The position numbers and the translations under genes were made by a program. Below, piece after piece: positions 12,255 through 25,655 of a DNA stretch of 64,000 nucleotides. Every line of letters starts with the position of its first letter. Within the stretch, counting starts at the first letter, position 1. The DNA comes from Gaertneriomyces semiglobifer (Eukaryota; Chytridiomycota; Chytridiomycetes; Spizellomycetales; Spizellomycetaceae). Below the pieces are notes generated by a model, which had not been told where the DNA came from, did not search any database, and was given only the letters and a program-made list of their open reading frames with translations. The stretch is taken from positions 248,001 through 312,000 of the forward strand of contig JAHLKF010000002.1 in assembly GCA_025558075.1 (NCBI GenBank), written 5' to 3'.

Positions 12255-13785
12255 ATGCTTGTAGTCAGGCCATGGTGTAAGAACTCTTGGGTGTATGGCG
12301 CGAGTTCGCGCATCCCGCGTAGACCCCGACATGCCTGGTTTAGATGTCTATCAACCGCGCCAGAAGGCCAGAATGGCAGCATAGATGATTTGCTTCAAGC
12401 GGTCGTCCATGATTTCCAGGCCCCCATCCGTTTTGCAGTTGCTTATGGATCTGGGGTATTCCCACAGAAAGGTTACAACTATAAGAAGGCACAGCCAGGA
12501 TCCAAGGTGAATCATCAACTTCCGCTGTCAGATCAACAGACGGAACGCTCCATCTGACCTCTCCGATAACCCATTAGGAAGGACCTATGGTGGACTTCAT
12601 ATTTGGCGTGACCCACCCTGCACATTGGCACTCGCTTAACATTAGACAAAATCGGAACCACTACTCATCACTGGCGCTATTGGGAAGCGGGGTGATCTCA
12701 AGAGTCCAAGAACAGACGGGTGCGGGTATATATTTTAATCCCGACGTTGAGGTGGCCGGAATGGTGAGCTACTCCTTTGTTTTTACGTGCACAGACTTCT
12801 CATAGCTTACACGTCTGGGATCAGCGCATCAAATACGGAGTTGTTTCCATGGACACTCTGATACGAGACTTGTCCGACTGGGAGACTCTCTACCTGGCAG
12901 GTCGATTGTCAAAACCAGTGAGTTTACTCTTACTAAGTCATGTACCCATTTCCGTGTACTTATTGTCCATGCATGTTGTTCCGATTTAGGTGAAAATCCT
13001 TAGGGATGATGCACGAGTGACCATTGCCAACCGCAAGAATCAGCGGTCTACTTTACGGACCGCCTTACTGCTTCTGCCACACGAATTTTCTGAGGAAGAT
13101 CTATTTCTGACGATTGCAGGGTTGTCCTACAGGGGTATGCACTACTTCCCTATCTAGCGATGCATGCAAACTCACTTTGGACTATAGGGGACTTCCGCAT
13201 GACCGTTGGTGAGAACCCACATAAGCTTTACAACATGGTGGCTACCCAAATGGATCTTTTCCGCGAGATATATAAACCGATCATCGAAGATTTGCCGAAC
13301 GTCACATATACATCTCCTGAAACGATCCAGGTAAGCACATAAACGAGTGACAGAGAATGCGGTGTCTAAGTCCTTATCTCACTTATAGCAAGACACCGAT
13401 CTACGCTTACAAGCTGCTCTACTCCAGAAGCTTCCCAAAAATTTGTACAATAAGATACATCAGCACCACAGATGGTACCTCTCCAATCACGGCGAACGTA
13501 TAAAGATGTTAGACGTAGAAGAACCAGGCCTTTCTCAATCCATCGCCGCTTCGCCCGATTTGCCGCGATACACCGAAAAAAGTAAGGCCCCACTTCTCGG
13601 GATTTTCGTAGTGGACCAGCTACTGATTGCGCTTCCAATTAGGCATTGTAGAAATTGTGAAGTGGCCTGCCATGGCCCAGGCTATAAAAGGAGTGTTCAC
13701 TGCTGGCATTGGACGAGCCGTCACCTACGCCCTTGCCAAGCTAAAGAAGTCACTTGCTGGCAATGGCAAACCTTCTAGGCGCTGA
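12255..13785 (+). CDS. TAM41: Mitochondrial CDP-diacylglycerol synthase (Tam41/MMP37)
   Basis: This enzyme makes CDP-diacylglycerol from phosphatidic acid and CTP at the matrix side of the inner membrane, the first step towards cardiolipin. Seven exons: 12255-12506, 12578-12763, 12825-12917, 12990-13134, 13188-13330, 13389-13581 and 13643-13785 (384 aa, the family's usual size). Family blocks are AYGSGVFPQ (nucleotidyltransferase GS motif), MVDFIFGVTHPAHWH, IKYGVVSMDTLIRDL, WETLYLAGRLSKPV, GDFRMTVGENPHK and the C-terminal IVKWPAMAQAIKGVFTAGI. The N-terminus (Arg- and Ser-rich, no acidic residue early on) looks like a mitochondrial presequence. All six introns are 53-72 nt and keep phase. Confidence in family is high; the exon 3 acceptor (12824) has a weak pyrimidine tract. 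Confidence 0.94.
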
Positions 13786-14314
13786 TTAAAACGCATCGGT
13801 GACCATATTTATCACTGTCACTCCGCTATTACTTTGTTGTCGCCATAAACGATGGAAGGGTAGCACCGGCGTTGATTGTTTTTGGCGGACACGTGCTGCT
13901 CCTGTGGTAAATGGTTGGACTTCAGCCATCATTGCCGGCCTGTGATATGCGCGACAATATACTGGAGTTACGAAATGCCTGTCTAACTCTTGATCACCTG
14001 CATACTTTTGATGTTACACAGATTCCACAAAAGCAGTTTCCTCCGGAGTGCGTTCGTCAGAACTTTGCAGCTGGCAACTGCTTTGCACTGCGTGACGAGA
14101 GCATCGGTGAATAGTGTTAAACAGTTCTGTGCAGCTAGCTAATGGAAGCAAGAGCGTGGATGAGGTGGAAGCAAGAGTGTGGATGAGCAAAACTGCAACT
14201 TGCCAGACCAGATATATATCAAGGCTATATAGTTTTTAACTGAGTCTCGGTAAGTTGGGTCCACGAAAGCGGCATACACTTATGGCGGTTGTGCGCTCAT
14301 ATGAGGATGCACTT
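13786..14314. other. Convergent intergenic region with a small tandem repeat
   Basis: About 530 bp without a supported gene. A 67-codon frame at 13911-14114 has no recognisable features. A 22-nt direct repeat (TGGAAGCAAGAG[C/T]GTGGATGAG) occurs at 14143-14164 and 14166-14187. Confidence 0.4.
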
Positions 14315-14362
14315 AGAGAGGTTTTACTGTATTGGGATATCACAATACAGTAAAACCTCTCT
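14315..14362. repeat. Perfect 20-bp inverted repeat with pogo/Tigger-like ends
   Basis: Arms 14315-14334 and 14343-14362 are exact reverse complements around an 8-nt centre that includes GATATC. The right arm contains TACAGTAAAACCTCT, which resembles TA plus the terminal inverted repeat of pogo/Emigrant-type elements (CAGTAAAACCTCTAT..). The arms point outwards, so this would be two element ends facing away from each other rather than one element. The stop codon of the SAM-NTPase gene lies in the centre and its last codons lie in the right arm. I found no matching second terminus nearby. Confidence 0.7.
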
Positions 14363-16616
14363 TCTTCGGAAAAATGCCTGGTGCATGAATCACCAGGTTT
14401 TGAAACTTCGCGTCAAACCGGACGTAGACGCACTGAACATCTAGATACTTTCCCGGCATTACATCTTCCATAAGGTGCCCGTACGGAATGAAATTCACCA
14501 GAAACATGTCGCCAATATTGTGATAGTCCTTGTATTTTGCCGCTTGAGTCCTTACCGCCTCCTCGACTTCGATGGCCCGTAGCAGGTTAACTTTCAGTTC
14601 GAAGCCGGCGAAATGGCCGAAAGTGGCATTCAATTCTGACCGGAGCATCAGGGACAGCCGCTGCTCACTACTGCGTCCACGTTTGACGTCCAAATATGTT
14701 GCGTAGGTAACAGGGGAACTGGGCACGCCGTCCCCAATGCTTTTGAACGCAGCGTAAAGTTCAGCCTGTATGGCCGCTCCTGAAGGAATCTTGCTCCATG
14801 GAGTAGTAACCAAAGCTGTGGAATACGGCCAGGGGCGAAATCAGTGGCTGCCATCCACGGGAAGTAAGGCACATACGTACCTGGATTCATAAGTTTTAAA
14901 GCCAGCTCAAGCAAGCCAATCGAGTCAATGGATGTCCCGCCATCCACAGTCATGGTTGGAATCAAATGAGCGGTATCCGGTTCCTTCCGATATAAGCGTT
15001 GTACAAGAAGCATTTGAAGATACGGAGAAGCAACTTCGACGGTTCTGGCTGATTTGTGTAGAACCATCCCGACCTCGTGCAACAATTCCGCAAAGCCTAA
15101 GTGATGCTCCATGACGTTAATCACCCCATCGTACCTTATCAGATTAATGAGAAACTGGCGGCGCATGTCGTCTTGAAGGGAAGTATCGATGGTGTCGATT
15201 ACGTGTTTGACCATTCGATTGTGACTACTGAGAAAGTCGGCAACATCTTCAATTTTAACCTACAGCATGTATGTGAGCATGTTTTCAAGTGTGAACGCCC
15301 ATAAGAAATCAAGAAAGCACTTTACCTTCTCCCATTGTTGCATTTGTATTTTGCCCTCCGTTCGTTTTTTTAGTATGAGATGCGCACACGTTGTTACAAA
15401 CGCAATGTTGCCACCTGTAAAGCTGAAGACATCGCTCACTACATCGTCTTCGATGTCGACAGGAAGCTCATTGCAAATTTTTTTGAAGTACTGAGCTGTT
15501 TGAGGCAAGTCCAGTGTCTCCATCAATAGAAATGTCGCTTTCTCGAACGGGGAGCGAACCGCAGGCGATATCAACTGGTAAAGAAGAGGCTCGCTGACCG
15601 CATCAGCGGACAGTGACTCTACATTCACATCTAAGTCAGGAGTCACAGCAGGCGTGGCTTCAGGACTGCGGATCAACGACCACAGTGAATGCGTTCCTGC
15701 GCCCAACAATCCACCAAAAAATGAGGTGATGGCGTTACGTGTACTGATTGCTCTTGCAAAGGTCAAAAACTCGATTCGTGCACGCTTGTTGTTGAGCAGC
15801 AACTCTAGCTCATCAATAAGAAGAAACCACTTGCGTCCTTCGATTTGAGCGTCAGTATTAAACCTGGAAATCTCCTCTATACGATGTGAACATACCCATC
15901 ATTCGCCTGCTCAAAATGTCCACAACCGCCTCTGCAGTACGGGGACGCTCCTTTACCTCGGACGTAAGTACACGTGGGGCAAACCACTCCCAGAAGCCCT
16001 CCTTTGTCAAATTCGGTGTCCAGGTCACATCACTGCAATCCATAAAGCAGATATCCGTTCCATCATGTAGTAGCAGCTGGCTTTCCACATAACGCATCAG
16101 AGATGACTTTCCAGAAGCATAGGGGCCATGTATGATGACGAGGGGTGTCGCTGTGGAGTTCTCAGTTGCGCGACTATCTAACCAGGACAGGAGTCGGTCG
16201 CAGGTTTCGAAAGTGTTGAACGGAATGACAAGATTCTCGGTTTCCGATGCAATACTGCCAATCGGGATTGTACGGACCGCATGGGTGTGGCGGCGCTTGT
16301 TCGGCGGCTCGGGTAAGAGTGCTGTGATGACAGAAGTCAGTACATTGCTTTTTTTGGTTCTTTAATCGCTGTCAAACCTTTTGCTGCATTCAGAATGTCG
16401 AGGGCATGACCAGGTGGAATGCCCTGAGTGGTCAGCATCTCCCAGGTTTCCAGTCGAATCTAAGTGGCAGAAGCTCAGTTCTCGAGTATGACAGGCGATT
16501 GGCTGAAAGTAAGGTCGCCATACCCGATGTATTGTATCATAACCCGCTAAAATCAACCGATCGGCATGTTGCTCCAGCTCGAGTGATACCAACAGTGACC
16601 GAACTTCCTCCGCCAT
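14340..16616 (-). CDS. SAM / P-loop NTPase / PD-(D/E)XK nuclease-like protein
   Basis: Six exons (16616-16524, 16438-16378, 16321-15896, 15837-15326, 15259-14881, 14815-14340) give 648 aa, with all phases agreeing. Residues 2-50 look like a SAM domain (EVRSLLVSLELEQHADRLI, then GIPPGHALDIL). A P-loop ATPase follows, with Walker A GPYASGKS at 117-124 and Walker B WFLLIDEL with Asp202 and Glu203, the latter restored only after removing a 58-nt intron with a TACTGAC branch site. The last 160 residues carry a restriction-endonuclease-like pattern: a helix with Glu509, Asp533, the ELK triplet at 563-565, then a helix with Gln581 and Tyr585. NTPase plus REase-fold nuclease is the core of Crinkler-type effectors and their transposon-derived relatives; that link is inference. 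An upstream in-frame ATG exists at 16664. Confidence 0.75.
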
Positions 16617-17557
16617 GATTGTAAGTGAAGCGTGAGTTGGTGAACGAACCGTTTTCAAGCACAAGACTTGAGATACTAATGATCAAAGAAGGAGACGTGG
16701 AAGTACAATATATGCGTACAGGTAGTTGTTCTTTCTTTTTGAGGAAAGCGCATTTTTGACAGGCCCATCACCACGAATGGGCTCGGTTGACACTTAACTC
16801 GGACATCGCTTGCAAGAGCTCTCACTGACGGGATTACTGCTTGGACAGTATTTGGCAAAGCTATGGCCGGCTGCATCGGCATCATGCACGCCTGCAAGAT
16901 GTATTGTATTGACATTGAATAAGTCCGGTCTCGCAATAGCGGTTTGTTGCTAGAAATGGAGTCGACCTCTGTCGTATTACCAGCTAGACATGCAAGATCT
17001 TAGAACTTGGAGTATTCCCACCCCGGCCTGGCCCTCTTTGCAATCGCACATCAACGGCTTGCATATGCCTGATGGATCCGCAGGGCCGCTCGCAGGGGTA
17101 ATAGGATGCAAACCGGCGACGGCACAAGAGACACTGATGACCTTGGTTCCATCATACCAGCGTGAGATACCAGGATGGGATTCACCCATCGAATGCAGTG
17201 TTATCAAGTTCAACGGTGCACACTTCTTGGAGGTACCTCGAACATAACCTCATCAGCACTGCGTCAGTCGCATCGATTCGAATTCCATTTCATCCATAGC
17301 AATCATCCCTGCTCCATTTCATCCCTAACGATCATCCCCAACGACACCGACCGGTAGATTGAACGATATTAGCCCTGTTAACCTACTTTTAAGGTGAAAC
17401 CGATGAACACACGCGTCATGTCCTTATCCAAAGATCAGCGCAGATATCCAGCAGCCAACCTTAACAGCCAACAACGACACGATAATATCCGCCTGATTGT
17501 CTCGCTTTTCGCTATTGTGCTGCGGTTATCGAAGTTATTTTCATTGTTGAACAACAG
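16617..17557. other. Divergent intergenic region with a short direct repeat
   Basis: 940 bp between divergent starts. An 85-codon frame at 16990-17247 has no recognised features and no splice chain. A pair of about 29-nt direct repeats (TCCATTTCATCC core) lies at 17284-17312 and 17313-17342, just upstream of the glucose-6-phosphate isomerase gene. The region should contain that gene's promoter. Confidence 0.4.
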
Positions 17558-19387
<1,830 letters not shown>

Positions 19388-19575
19388 GCCATCTTTGCGG
19401 TCTGGCGCTTGTCATAGCCGTCCTAAATACACAAGAGTTCTGTCACTGTCATGAGTAGATCAAGCTATATGTCGCCGCCAGCAACGGCCTAGTTGTAACC
19501 TCACGTGTGGAGCTATGTGTATGTGCTAGCTCCTGCTAGGGTACTGTCCCAAGAGCTTGCACTGGTTAATAGGCG

Positions 19576-20508
19576 TTACGATGCAACAGCCAGCGTATGC
19601 ATCCATGGGCGTCTAGTTCCGTAGGGAAAACGGGTATATAAAACAAGCGTCTGTTTGGCGATGTGGGTCAGCATCAAGACATCCCCTACACACGTCGAAT
19701 TAGCACAACACCCAAAGTCCGTAGGTAAAAGGCCGCCACGTACCATGGACATATCATCCGCAGCTTCGTCATCGTCATCCTCCTGCATGACACGTTTCAG
19801 CCGTCCTTGACGTAACACCTCCTCATCAGTATATTCCTGGATGTGCTGATCGTTGTTCGCCTTGTAAATAGGTTCGTACTCCTAATTCCAATACTTCAGC
19901 ACGTGCAAGGCCGTAGATAATGCGACTAGAGGCAAAAAGTCCTACCTTAAGTTGGTACTTAAAACCTTCATTGGGATTCATACAAAATCGTTTGTTTTGC
20001 ACGTACTGATACGCATCAGCAAAAGGAACATTCTGGCTCATCATCACGTATGCGACCACGAAACTGGGCGATCGGCTGATTCCGCCAATGCAATGAACAA
20101 GCACTTTTCCACCTTGTTCTAGAGCCTTTCCAATAAACGCAGTTGCTTGTGGGAAGTAAGGAATAAGGTTCTGTAGTGGTGATTCCGACACTTCACTATT
20201 GCAGAGCTGATGTGTCAGAACCAGAGTTGGCCGAGTTGAACGTCAACCTTAACCGTAGCAACTCACATAATCTCATAAATAAAGTCTTCTGGAAACTTTG
20301 GCTTGATGAAATGCCTTTCACTCTTGTCTCGTATGCACAGAACGTGCGTAATGCCTTTCTCCTTCAACAACGCTCTGTTCTTTGAACATTCCCATGGTCC
20401 TAGCCATAACCCCGGCAATATCTCTTGAATATCCCTTCTCATCTCATAGCGCCAATCATGCACGTCCGCTATATAATCCTGAAGAAAGTGGAGGAAATGA
20501 TTGAGCAT
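19576..20508 (-). CDS. STYX-type dual-specificity phosphatase with intact Cys
   Basis: Exons 20508-20267, 20195-19946 and 19881-19576 encode 265 aa. The STYX-family hallmarks WRYEMRRDIQEILPGLWLGP, GITHVLCIRDKSE and the FCMNPNEGFKYQL block identify it. Human STYX is a pseudophosphatase with Gly at the nucleophile position; here the loop reads VHCIGGISRSPSF, a complete CX5R motif (Cys116, Arg122), so catalysis is possible. The position of the general acid (DNP in human STYX) reads ESP, a Glu. The C-terminal tail after an acidic stretch (EDDDDEAADD) is uncertain: a GTACGT follows DDMSM and could be a donor that shortens the protein. The stop at 19576 is for the unspliced version. Confidence 0.85.
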
Positions 20509-21944
20509 TAATGATGCGGTGAACGGTTTGATTTTAGTTCACCTGCAAGCTCATATCTATTGTTCGGTCTGCGTCATCACAAAACAGACTGGGCATCACT
20601 ATCAACTGAAGATTGGCCAATTTCATACGACCAAGGCTGACCTCATAACGACATATAATCGGAATTGGAGCGCTTCAGCGCCCTGTAGGGTAGGACAGGC
20701 AAATGGGACAGAGGGTGTGCGAGCGCCGGCAGCTTGGGTGGACGGACGAGTCAACGAGACCGGTGCAGAGGACAATGAAACACCGGCGAGAAAGTCTGTG
20801 AGGTAAGGACGAAGAAGTTCTTCTGATGCAGTTCACCACACGGCTATTGAAAGATCCTCACCCGCCAATGCACCCGTCTTATCGATATCGGAATGTGTCA
20901 ACAGCTCCCAGCGTTGCCTTTGGCGGATCAATTGGCAGAACGGAATGTATGATCGTACGTGGAATCGGGATCACACCTATACGAAAGGACTGTGTTGCCG
21001 CATCTAGATCTACAGGACTCCATGCGAAATGACAGCGTTTGGAGCGTATTTCAAGTGCATCCAGAGCCAGTCCGTAAATGTCATGGCCTTGTGTTCTCCT
21101 GGATCTCTGGATCTCTTATTCACGAGTGCTTCAGTAATCATTTAACGTTAACCTATTTGATACCAAGGCTCAAAGGTGTTCTGCATGGGTGAGGACGTGC
21201 AACCCGCCCATGTTGCAACGGATCGTGCAAGGCCTCGGTTTGGGCACGAACGGTAGTGAGTCATGTATTTGCCTTCGCACATTCACGCAATACCATCTCA
21301 TACAACCGCAGCGATTGAGCGGAAGACGAGAGCGGCTCCCTACTTTGCTCCCACGCGTGAGCTCGCGGAAGTCAAAAATGTGCGAAACACCGGCCAAGCA
21401 ATCACAAGCGAGTAATACCAAGGTAAGTTCACAGCGGTAGGATGCGTGCAACTACATTAGCGAATCAAAGGTACGAAATGATCGATGCGAAACTGCACAA
21501 GGTGCGCTCAACGACGTGCAACAGTGAAGAAAACACAACCCTGCTGTAGATCAGATCAAATTGTGAAGCCGTCGGCCCTGTTGTCGGACAGGAAGGTTGA
21601 CCGTTGAAGTGGGACGATCCCATACGTCTCTTTGAGGAACCATTTGTTGCCAATGTGCCAAACGTAGAGGCGATCCGACATGGTCTCCCTAACTTCCTCT
21701 ATTACCTCCATTACCAGAGGCCGTTTGACGTTCGCGTTCGAACAATGTGGATTACATAATCCCGATCCGCGAAAAGTAACGGACGCGTGAGGGCCATTCA
21801 GTTCTCCTCAGGCACCCTCAAAGTTGCTCCAGGGTATATGCCTTACTTGCTATTGGGGGCAGAACCACCCCTTTCTTGTGTTTCTCGCTACTATCTTGGA
21901 AGTGCGCTTCATAACGAGCACATAGACACTACGTTACCTTCGGT
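20509..21944. other. Divergent intergenic region, no supported gene
   Basis: 1.4 kb between the STYX-like start and the Rieske gene start. Short frames of up to about 100 codons (for example 20501-20806) lack recognisable motifs. I see no repeat. It presumably holds both promoters. Confidence 0.4.
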
Positions 21945-24022
21945 ATGTCGGAAACAAATCTTTACCGTCCCATACATCCGGGAACGCTTTCTGGGGCGCG
22001 TACAACAAGTCTGGATTCCGGAATAGACAGCAATAGTGGGCGCACGTCGGCAAGCGGCTCTACTCGTGGTTCCAGCTCGTTTCGCGACCGCAACCAACAT
22101 GCACATGGTCCAGGCGGTGCGCCATCTGTTTGGTTTTCTGCACCTGATCTACGAGTAGCGCGGGCGGCCGAGGCAGATGTGGTCGAACCAGAGAGTCTGG
22201 CTCAGCAGCGGGCCCGTGCGCGGTTTTTTGATGATACCAGCACTGACATGCGGAGAGGGTGGTATCCCGTAATGATGAGTAGTGAACTACGCGGAGGCAG
22301 CAAGGGAGATGTTGTTGGAATGTTCCTCTTGGGGGATCCTATCGTTTTGTGGAGAGATGCCGAAGATATCCCTGTGGTACGTATACATATTTTGTGTCTC
22401 ATGGGTTGTCAAGCAATTGCTCATATTCTGCTGGCAAGTGCTTGGAAGACCGCTGTGCACATCGAAATGCTCCGCTCTCCCTCGCCCGTCGGACGCACGA
22501 CGGGAAGCTTGAATGTGCATATGATGGCTGGACATATGACTCTGAAGGAGCTGTTACATACATACCTGCACTGCTTGCGGACCGGGACATTCCAAGTAAT
22601 GCATGTGCAAGGCGGTATCCCACTGTCGAAATGGACGGTTTGGTTTGGGTTAGTCTTGGCGGTTTGCGTGCTCCGGATGTTCAACATCTCATGCGCCGCG
22701 TTCGCGTAGGTTTGGCCGGGTGATCCTTCCCAACCCGCCTATGACATGCACGTCCGCCTTCCTCCGTCTATTGCGCCGGGCACCACACCGCATTTCAGCG
22801 CAACCGGATCAAAAGGGATAAGTGTTGCCGCCGGTGGTGACGAGATTGAGGACGACGCCACGTCCCCCAAGCCTGAAGAAAAATGGGGTAAAACATTCAC
22901 ACAAATAATGGACCTGGATGTTGACAATGGACTGCTTGTAGAATGGTTGCTTGATTTTTCTCATGTAAGCGGCCTCAGTGCAACTACCTAAACTCCTAAT
23001 GCTTGCTGACATGGCCTTCTGATAGACATCGTATACCTCTCAAAATCTTCTTGGGAAAGCTCTCAAACCGGCAGCACTCCAATGTGACATCAACTTCGGA
23101 ACGGATTCCACAGCTGTTGTTGCAAACGTTCATCGACCAGAGACCAATGAGCCCCCGGTAGAGTTGAAGTTTATTCCTCCCTGTCATGTAAGTTTGCACA
23201 AAGGTGGAAATCGAGTTGGGGAGCCAATTTCTCATGCAGACGATGCTTGAAATAGGTACAAATGACCGTCGAGTACAACGGATACAAAGCGCACCAGACT
23301 TTCCATTGTATTCCCACTCAGAAGGGCCATACTAGACTCATTTTCAGACACAACCGCAATTATTGGACTTGGCTTGACAATTTACCATTCGTGGGCGCTC
23401 TATACAACCGTCGATGGATAAAGACAGTGCTGCAGTCGTACAATCTGCTGTTGGGAATTCAAGAAAGGTTGAAGGCCGGTGCTCGACCGTGGTAAGAAAG
23501 GATAACAGCATCGGTCACTTAAACCCGCACAAATGATGTAATTCAGGAATTTAATAGGAATGCGCCCATTCAAGCTGATTTGCTCCCACGATACTATCGC
23601 GAGTGGTGGAAACGTGCTGTCAAAAAGGAGGCCTGGTTCAATGGGTAAGCGCCCAGGTGGTAGAGCCTCATACACGGCGAAAGATGTGATATTAACGTCC
23701 GCTCAACAGTTACAACCCGGAAACCAGGGATATAAGTCCGTATGCACCACCTCTAATGAGGTCCACGCATCTAGGTCTCTACAACCATAGGGTGTCGTCG
23801 TTTGGAGCCCTTTTCAACCCTCGTTCATCGCTCGGTGACCTTCGACACATCAGCTCTATTCCACCCTCACCTGTGGGTATCGTCCAGGCTGCATCAGCAG
23901 CTGCTATGACTGCGACGGTTCAGGCTTCCGGTGGCGCCTCACGAAGAGGAAGTATTGCTAACTTGGCGTTGGTACAGCAGCGTGAAGGGCCGGCAACTAG
24001 TAGGCGAGGCAGCGTAATGTAG
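21945..24022 (+). CDS. Rieske-type oxygenase homologue with altered metal ligands
   Basis: Exons 21945-22376, 22439-22648, 22710-22964, 23026-23187, 23256-23491, 23558-23644 and 23710-24022 encode 564 aa. It resembles the plant/cyanobacterial PAO-CAO-TIC55 branch of Rieske non-haem iron oxygenases: WYPVMMSSEL, LEDRCAHRNAPLSL, YPTVEMDGLVWVWPGDP, and a C-terminal domain with LLVEWLLDFSHTSYT. The Rieske motif CXH is intact (Cys150, His152), but the second half reads CAYDGW, with Asp173 where family members have His. In the iron site, DXXH is present (Asp296, His299), but the residue five after His299 is Ser304, not His. The N-terminal 70 residues are Ser- and Gly-rich, and there is no obvious TM anchor before the C-terminus. 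It may be a non-catalytic homologue; the reading frame and splice sites are intact. Confidence 0.85.
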
Positions 24023-24350
24023 GTGCCGATCGTTGCGTTCTTTTGCAGCCACGTATATTGATATTTATGTTCTAGTATCATGCCATCATCTCTGCCGCCA
24101 CCTCCAAACGTGTTCGCTCGCACCACTAGCCATGCAAACGTTGCGTGATAACGAGCCATCTTGGCCGGAAAATTGTGAACCTGGAACGTATGCGCGCTGC
24201 GGATGCCGGATAGACTTTCCGTCGTGTCATGATATGTTAACCTCCTTGATGCATACATTTGAATCCCTATCCAATCTATTGGCCCATGAGTGTGGCGATG
24301 GACCGGCTTATTTACAGCGCTGAGGAGCGCATAGGGTATCGTTCCGTAGC
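24023..24350. other. Convergent 3' intergenic region
   Basis: 328 bp between convergent stop codons. No gene, repeat or hairpin stands out. Confidence 0.45.
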
Positions 24351-25655
24351 TTACGAGTCAGAGTCTGAATCATCCTTTTGCGGTTGTTGTTGTTGTGCTT
24401 TCTTACGGGCCAAATATCTAGCCTTCGCGTCAGATATTGTCGCATCAGAAGCTTGCCGGGCCATTTTCCGTGCAAGCTCCTCATCCTCTCGTTCTTTACG
24501 CTTCCTATCGTCTTCTTCTTTCTGGCGTTGTTGCTCTTCGACCAACGCGCGAGCGCGTTCTTGCTGCTTCCGCATTGACTCCCGCTCGAGGTGTCGGCTG
24601 CGTTCTTCAGCAGCTTTCTTCTCAGCGAGCTCACGTGCCCGTCGTTCGCGTTCTCGCCGTTCTTCTTCATGTCGTCTCACACTCTTACTTGTCAAGTTGA
24701 GACCGCCTGATAACAGCTGTCGCTTGTCCACTACTTCTTCAGAGTCGTTCACAGCAACTAACCCTTTCCGAATAGCTTCATTCTTTCTCTTTTTGACTTC
24801 TTCGTTATCATCTTCGTCATTATCTGGATTATCTTCGGGCGCATTTGTCTCCAGCGCTTTTGGAATGACCAATTCTCGCTCTGTTTGTCGCAAGATACCC
24901 TTGTAGAAGTTGGTCATATCTCCTCCCTTTGTGACATCTTTCTCCATCTCTTCTCGTCGCTTTTCCTCCTCTTCTATCTGCTTGAGCTCCTCCAAATGCT
25001 GCTTGTAGGCTCCGGTGACGAATTTCTCTTTGTCGCCGAACTCCTCACCTTCCTGCTCTCGTTCACGCTGGACTTTTCGAAGTTCTACCCGTTCAAGTTC
25101 AATTTTGCGCTTCGCGGCGTTCTTGAGTAAAGCTTCCATATATCTCGGCTACCTCGAGGCCGGGTCAGGGGGGAAGAACATGTGATTGCACGTATCAACT
25201 TAACAACATACCTTCTTAAGTACACCACCATCTGGGTTGTCTTTACTCTTCTTCTTTTGTTGTTCCGCTTTTTTAAGATCATCATACACCGCATCATAAT
25301 CAAACACATTTGGATCCTCCTCTAAGGCTTTCTTATACTCCTCCTCGGCAAACCGTGATCGCTGAGCTTGAACGGTTCGCAATTCTTGATTAACTCGTCG
25401 TCGCTCCTCAATGTGGATACTTGAAGCTTCTGTTATTGGCTCGTCTTTATGCTCTTCTTCGTCGGAGTCATCGTTGCTTGTAAAGGCTTGATTTGGTTTC
25501 AGTTTCCGTCCCAACGAGAAGGAGGTAGTCCCAGATGTTGGGGGTTTCGATACTTGTGGTTGACTGGCCGCCTTCTTTCCCCGCAGTATAAGACCAAACT
25601 TTTGGCCGGCACCGCTCGCCCCGCCTACATTCTTCAGCGACCCGTTTGATGCCAT
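24351..25655 (-). CDS. NSRP1: Nuclear speckle splicing regulatory protein 1 homologue
   Basis: NSRP1 (CCDC55) is a nuclear RNA-splicing regulator. Two exons (25655-25212, 25148-24351) give 413 aa. The recognised family core is ALEEDPNVFDYDAVYDDL, then after the intron RYMEALLKNAAKRK, EFGDKEKFVTGAYKQHL and DMTNFYKGILRQTE. The C-terminal half is a long charged coiled coil of Glu, Arg and Lys ending in DDSDSDS, which replaces the RS-like tail of animal proteins. The acceptor TAG at 25149-25151 was chosen because it gives the family-typical PRYMEALLK in phase 0. The charged repeat makes a long open frame on the opposite strand (24259-24906) that I regard as a shadow. It diverges from GPN1. Confidence 0.9.

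Noticed and set aside
13911..14114. 67-codon frame in the TAM41 downstream gap
   Set aside because: No features, no splice partner and no neighbour logic.
17394..17557. In-frame N-terminal extension of glucose-6-phosphate isomerase
   Set aside because: The extension and the stretch 17610-17691 share nothing with the family; the ATG at 17558 plus an 82-nt intron gives the expected N-terminus.
24259..24906. 215-codon plus-strand frame rich in Ser, Arg and Cys
   Set aside because: It is the antisense of the charged coiled coil of NSRP1, whose repetitive Glu/Arg/Lys codons keep the opposite strand open.
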